From assembly GCA_046331425.1 (NCBI GenBank), contig JAXLQU010000011.1, forward strand, positions 62,001-126,000: 64,000 bases of DNA, given 5' to 3'. Both the position numbers and the translations under genes were made by a program. This DNA comes from JANNUT01 sp046331425 (GTDB taxonomy: Bacteria; Acidobacteriota; Polarisedimenticolia; J045). Of this stretch, positions 61,062 through 64,000 are shown piece after piece; positions within the stretch are counted from its first letter, which is position 1; each line of letters begins with the position of its first letter. The notes beneath the pieces are model-generated. The model was not told the DNA's origin. It did no database searches and worked only from the letters and a program-made list of their open reading frames with translations.

Positions 61062-61577
61062 ATGTACGGACCAGAGTTCGAAAAACAGGCCGACGAACTC
61101 GTCGCCCTTTACCCGGTGATGAGGCAGGCTGTGATGCCGCTCCTCCACTTGGTGCAAGAGCGCGACGGTTGGATTTCGTTGCAGGCCGAAACCTGGATCG
61201 CCGAGAGATTGGGTTTGACGCCGGCGTTCGTACATGGCGTCAGCTCGTTCTACACCATGTATCGAACAGCCCCGGTCGGGAAACACCTGCTGCAAGTCTG
61301 CACGACGGTCAGTTGCATGCTGCGTGGTTGCGACACGGTGCTCGAGCACCTGCAGAAGAAGCTGGGAATCGAAGTCGGCGAAACGACGGACGATGGAATG
61401 TTCACGTTGGTGCGCGTGGAGTGCTTGGGTTCCTGCGGCACCGCGCCGGTGATTCAGGTCGACGATGACTATCACGAGGATATGGACATTGCGCGCACCG
61501 ATGCGTTGATCGCAGCGCTGCGGCGCGGCGAGCGCCCGCCCGCCAGCACCGGGCCGAACAGGGTGATGGTCGAATGA
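61062..61577 (+). CDS. nuoE: NADH-quinone oxidoreductase subunit E
   Basis: 171 residues. The thioredoxin-like [2Fe-2S] domain has its four ligands in C-x4-C (VCTTVSCMLRG) and C-x3-C (ECLGSCGTAP). The N-terminal helical domain contains V-S-S-F-Y-T-M-Y. It holds cluster N1a of the NADH dehydrogenase module. The C-terminal tail after NRVMVE overlaps the nuoF ATG (ATGA). Confidence 0.95.
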   Translation: MYGPEFEKQADELVALYPVMRQAVMPLLHLVQERDGWISLQAETWIAERLGLTPAFVHGVSSFYTMYRTAPVGKHLLQVCTTVSCMLRGCDTVLEHLQKKLGIEVGETTDDGMFTLVRVECLGSCGTAPVIQVDDDYHEDMDIARTDALIAALRRGERPPASTGPNRVMVE

Positions 61578-62863
61578 GCTTCGAACCGGTTCTCACTCGC
61601 AACATTGGCGTGCCGGGCTCGCAGACGATCGATGTCTACGAGAAGCGCGGCGGGTATCAAACGCTTCGCGCAGCGCTGAAAATGGCGCCCGACGAGATCA
61701 CCGAGAAGGTCAAGGCGGCGGGCTTGCGCGGTCGCGGCGGCGCCGGGTTCCCAACCGGCTTGAAGTGGACTTTCATGCCGAAAGAGCCAACCAAGGAACG
61801 CCCCAACAACTTGGTTGTCAACGCCGACGAATCCGAACCGGGCACATTCAAAGATCGCTGGTTGATGGAAGAAGATCCTCACATGTTGATCGAGGCGTAC
61901 CTGTGCAGCGCGTTCGCGATGCGAGCCTCGATGGTCTGGATCTACATTCGCGGCGAATACACGCTCTGCGCCAAGACAATGTGGAAGGCGATCCACGAGG
62001 CGCAAGCCAAGGGGTACATCGGCAACAACATTTTGGGCAGCGGTTGGAGCTGCGGAATGATCGTGCACCGCGGTGCGGGCGCGTACATCTGCGGCGAGGA
62101 AACAGCGCTGTTGAATTCGCTGGAAGGTGGACGCGGCAATCCGCGCATCAAACCGCCGTTCCCGGCCTCGTACGGCGTCAACGGTTGGCCCACCACCGTC
62201 AACAATGTCGAGACGTTGGCTTGCGTGCCGTTCATCCTCGAGCGCGGCGTCGATTGGTTCAAGTCGATCGGCCGCGACGAGAAGAACACCGGCCCCAAGC
62301 TCTACAGTTTGAGCGGCCACGTCAAGCGGCCGGGCAACTACGAGCTGCCGATGGGTGTGCCGTTGATGGAGCTGATCAACGAGCATGGCGGCGGCATGGT
62401 TCGCCCCGGAAAAAAACTCAAGGCCTGCATTCCGGGTGGATCGTCGGTGCCGGTCATCACCGCGGCCGAGTGCGATGGGCTGTTCATGGACTTCGACTCG
62501 CTCAACAAAGTCGGCTCGTTCCTGGGTTCGGCCGGTTGCATGGTGATGGACGAAACCACCGACATGGTGCGCGTTTTGGCTCGCATCGCGCACTTCTATC
62601 ACCACGAGTCGTGCGGCCAGTGCACTCCGTGTCGCGAGGGCACCGGTTGGCTCGAACAGATTCTGCTGCGCATCGTCGCCGGTAAAGGGACCGAGCGCGA
62701 TCTGCAAACGCTCGACAGTGCCGCGCAGTTCATGATGGGCGGCACCACGATTTGCGCGTTGTCGGACGCTGCGGCGATGCCGGTGCGTTCGTTCCTGGCC
62801 AAGTTCAAACCCGAATTCGAGCATTACATCCGACACGGCAAGCCGCTCGCGGCGGCCGTGTGA
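61574..62863 (+). CDS. nuoF: NADH-quinone oxidoreductase subunit F
   Basis: 429 residues from ATG at 61574. The FMN/NADH region GLRGRGGAGFPTGLKW, NADESEPGTFKDR, and GAGAYICGEETALLNSLEG are intact; the N3 [4Fe-4S] ligands are SCGQCTPCREG and the later Cys in TTICALSD. It takes electrons from NADH through FMN. Starts inside the nuoE stop. Confidence 0.97.
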   Translation: MSFEPVLTRNIGVPGSQTIDVYEKRGGYQTLRAALKMAPDEITEKVKAAGLRGRGGAGFPTGLKWTFMPKEPTKERPNNLVVNADESEPGTFKDRWLMEEDPHMLIEAYLCSAFAMRASMVWIYIRGEYTLCAKTMWKAIHEAQAKGYIGNNILGSGWSCGMIVHRGAGAYICGEETALLNSLEGGRGNPRIKPPFPASYGVNGWPTTVNNVETLACVPFILERGVDWFKSIGRDEKNTGPKLYSLSGHVKRPGNYELPMGVPLMELINEHGGGMVRPGKKLKACIPGGSSVPVITAAECDGLFMDFDSLNKVGSFLGSAGCMVMDETTDMVRVLARIAHFYHHESCGQCTPCREGTGWLEQILLRIVAGKGTERDLQTLDSAAQFMMGGTTICALSDAAAMPVRSFLAKFKPEFEHYIRHGKPLAAAV

Positions 62864-62882
62864 ACCGCTAGAGGCAAGCCTG

Positions 62883-64000
62883 ATGCCGACGATCACCATC
62901 GACGGCCAGACGTTCGAGGTCCCGCAGGGAATCACCATCCTGCAGGCGGCGCTGGCCAAGGGGATCGAGATCCCGCACTACTGCTATCACCCCGGCCTCG
63001 AGATTGCCGGCAACTGTCGCATTTGCTTGGTCGAGGTCGAGAAGAATCCCAAGCCGCAGATTGCTTGCAACACGTTCATCAGCGACGGCATGGTGGTGTT
63101 CACGCAGTCGGAGAAAACCAAGGACTGGCAGAAAGCGGTGATGGAATTTCTGCTGATCAACCACCCGCTCGACTGCCCGATCTGTGATCAAGCCGGCGAG
63201 TGCAAGCTGCAGGATTACTCGTTCCGGTTCGGCAAGCCGACCACTCGCTTCGAGGAAGAAAAAGAGCACGGCCCCAAGCGCCGCGAACTGGGGCCGCACG
63301 TGATGTTCGATTGGGAGCGCTGCATCAAGTGCACGCGCTGCATTCGCTTCTGCGAGGAAGTGCCCAAGACCGGCGAGTTGGACATGTTCTTGCGCGGTGT
63401 TCGCGAAGAGATCAGCACCTTTCCGGGCAAGCCGCTGGACAACAACTACTCCGGCAACGTGGTCGATATCTGTCCGGTGGGAGCGCTCACACTCAAGGAG
63501 TTCCGTTTCAAGTCGCGGGTTTGGTTTGTAAGCAACGTTCCATCGACCTGCGGCGGTTGCGCGCGTGGTTGCTCCACCAACATCGGCTCGTTCCGCAACG
63601 AGGTGTACCGCATCACGCCGCGCGAGAACCAGGCGGTCAATCGCTGGTGGATCTGCGATGAGGGCCGCTTGTGGGGCGAGCGGATGCGTGCCGGTGAGCC
63701 GCATCGTCTGTCGGGTGTGAGCGGCGCCGGTGTCGATGCGAAGGACACGTGGGGATCGGCGCTCAGCGCCGCGACGCTCGCGCTCAAGAATGCAGCCGGC
63801 AAAGTGCGCGTGCTGGCGAGCCCGCGAATGACCTGCGAAGAGGCACTGGTGTTGGCGCGCTTGGCGGCCGGCCCACTGCAAGGCGCCAAGGTTCATCTCG
63901 CCGTGCATGAGCAGGGCGCCGATGACGACGTGCTGCTGCGACGCGACAAGTCGCCGAATCGTCGCGGTGTGAGTGCAGTGATCGATGCGCTGTGCGGCGG
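62883..64000 (+). CDS. nuoG: NADH-quinone oxidoreductase subunit G, 5' part
   Basis: ATG at 62883, 20 bases after nuoF; runs off the window (372 codons seen). Clusters visible: the N1b [2Fe-2S] ligands (HYCYHPGLEIAGNCRIC and later Cys), the His-ligated N5 region with HPLDCPICDQAGEC, N4 (CIKCTRCIRFCEE and CPVGAL), and an N7-type set C-x2-C-x3-C-x27-C (CGGCARGC ... WWICDEG). The molybdopterin-oxidoreductase-like domain follows and is cut. N7 is present only in some bacteria, for example E. coli and Thermus. Confidence 0.95.
   Translation, partial: MPTITIDGQTFEVPQGITILQAALAKGIEIPHYCYHPGLEIAGNCRICLVEVEKNPKPQIACNTFISDGMVVFTQSEKTKDWQKAVMEFLLINHPLDCPICDQAGECKLQDYSFRFGKPTTRFEEEKEHGPKRRELGPHVMFDWERCIKCTRCIRFCEEVPKTGELDMFLRGVREEISTFPGKPLDNNYSGNVVDICPVGALTLKEFRFKSRVWFVSNVPSTCGGCARGCSTNIGSFRNEVYRITPRENQAVNRWWICDEGRLWGERMRAGEPHRLSGVSGAGVDAKDTWGSALSAATLALKNAAGKVRVLASPRMTCEEALVLARLAAGPLQGAKVHLAVHEQGADDDVLLRRDKSPNRRGVSAVIDALCG

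Noticed and set aside
61472..62959. 495-codon open frame antisense to nuoF
   Set aside because: Mirror frame of a highly biased GC-rich gene; the plus-strand NuoF motifs are complete. The same applies to long antisense frames at 59779-60936, 62868-63908, 3951-5297, 24652-25743, 32029-33579, 35847-37316 and 51922-53046.

Overview
The window comes from a GC-rich, two-membrane (Gram-negative type) bacterium. The evidence is Sec signal peptides, lipoproteins, a TlpA-type thioredoxin, large multihaem cytochromes, an outer-membrane beta-barrel, an ECF sigma/anti-sigma pair and a NADH dehydrogenase operon. The ADYC-domain protein, the FG-GAP, kelch, PKD and beta-helix exoproteins and the TPR-CHAT protein resemble gene content I associate with Myxococcota or Acidobacteriota. 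No rRNA, tRNA or CRISPR was found, so the lineage is a guess.

Layout. 1-1.9 kb: start of a ResB-like membrane protein (cut by the edge), a small-protein/nucleotidyltransferase pair, and a GNAT acetyltransferase. 1.9-13.2 kb: exported proteins, namely a clan-A-like glycosidase, a 1423-residue PKD protein, a DinB-like protein, a lipoprotein, and an FG-GAP repeat gene cut in two by an in-frame TAA. 13.5-17.5 kb: diguanylate cyclase, HU-like protein, DUF1028 and DUF4349 proteins. 17.8-26.6 kb: a 14-repeat kelch exoprotein, an unknown exoprotein and a 1123-residue TPR-CHAT protease-like protein. 26.8-30.1 kb: a lower-GC segment with a KaiC-like double P-loop ATPase and a two-helix membrane protein, probably acquired. 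30.5-34.8 kb: beta-helix exoprotein, ECF sigma factor and zinc-finger anti-sigma factor joined by ATGA overlaps. 35-40.7 kb: a second beta-helix protein, a three-repeat exoprotein, an apparently exported D-2-hydroxyacid dehydrogenase, an ADYC protein with a 5-residue repeat partner, and a Uma2 nuclease. 41-50 kb: a decaying accessory zone with an XRE regulator, a broken nucleotidyltransferase, a broken beta-propeller gene, a cupin, a SenB-like glycosyltransferase and its fragment, and a five-gene TlpA/ABC operon containing a dead ATPase.

50.1-58.6 kb (minus strand) is the most striking part. A flavin/iron-sulfur oxidoreductase, a cytochrome b, a 23-haem cytochrome, a 28-haem cytochrome and a beta-barrel protein (with a frameshift) follow one another, the last four very tightly packed. 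I read this as a possible route for electrons from the inner membrane to the cell surface. Diverging from it at 58.9 kb is the Complex I operon nuoA-C-D-E-F-G, preceded by a good sigma-70 promoter and lacking nuoB.

Five of the exoproteins end in what looks like the same approximately 112-residue C-terminal module finishing in Cys-Pro, a candidate undescribed domain or sorting signal.
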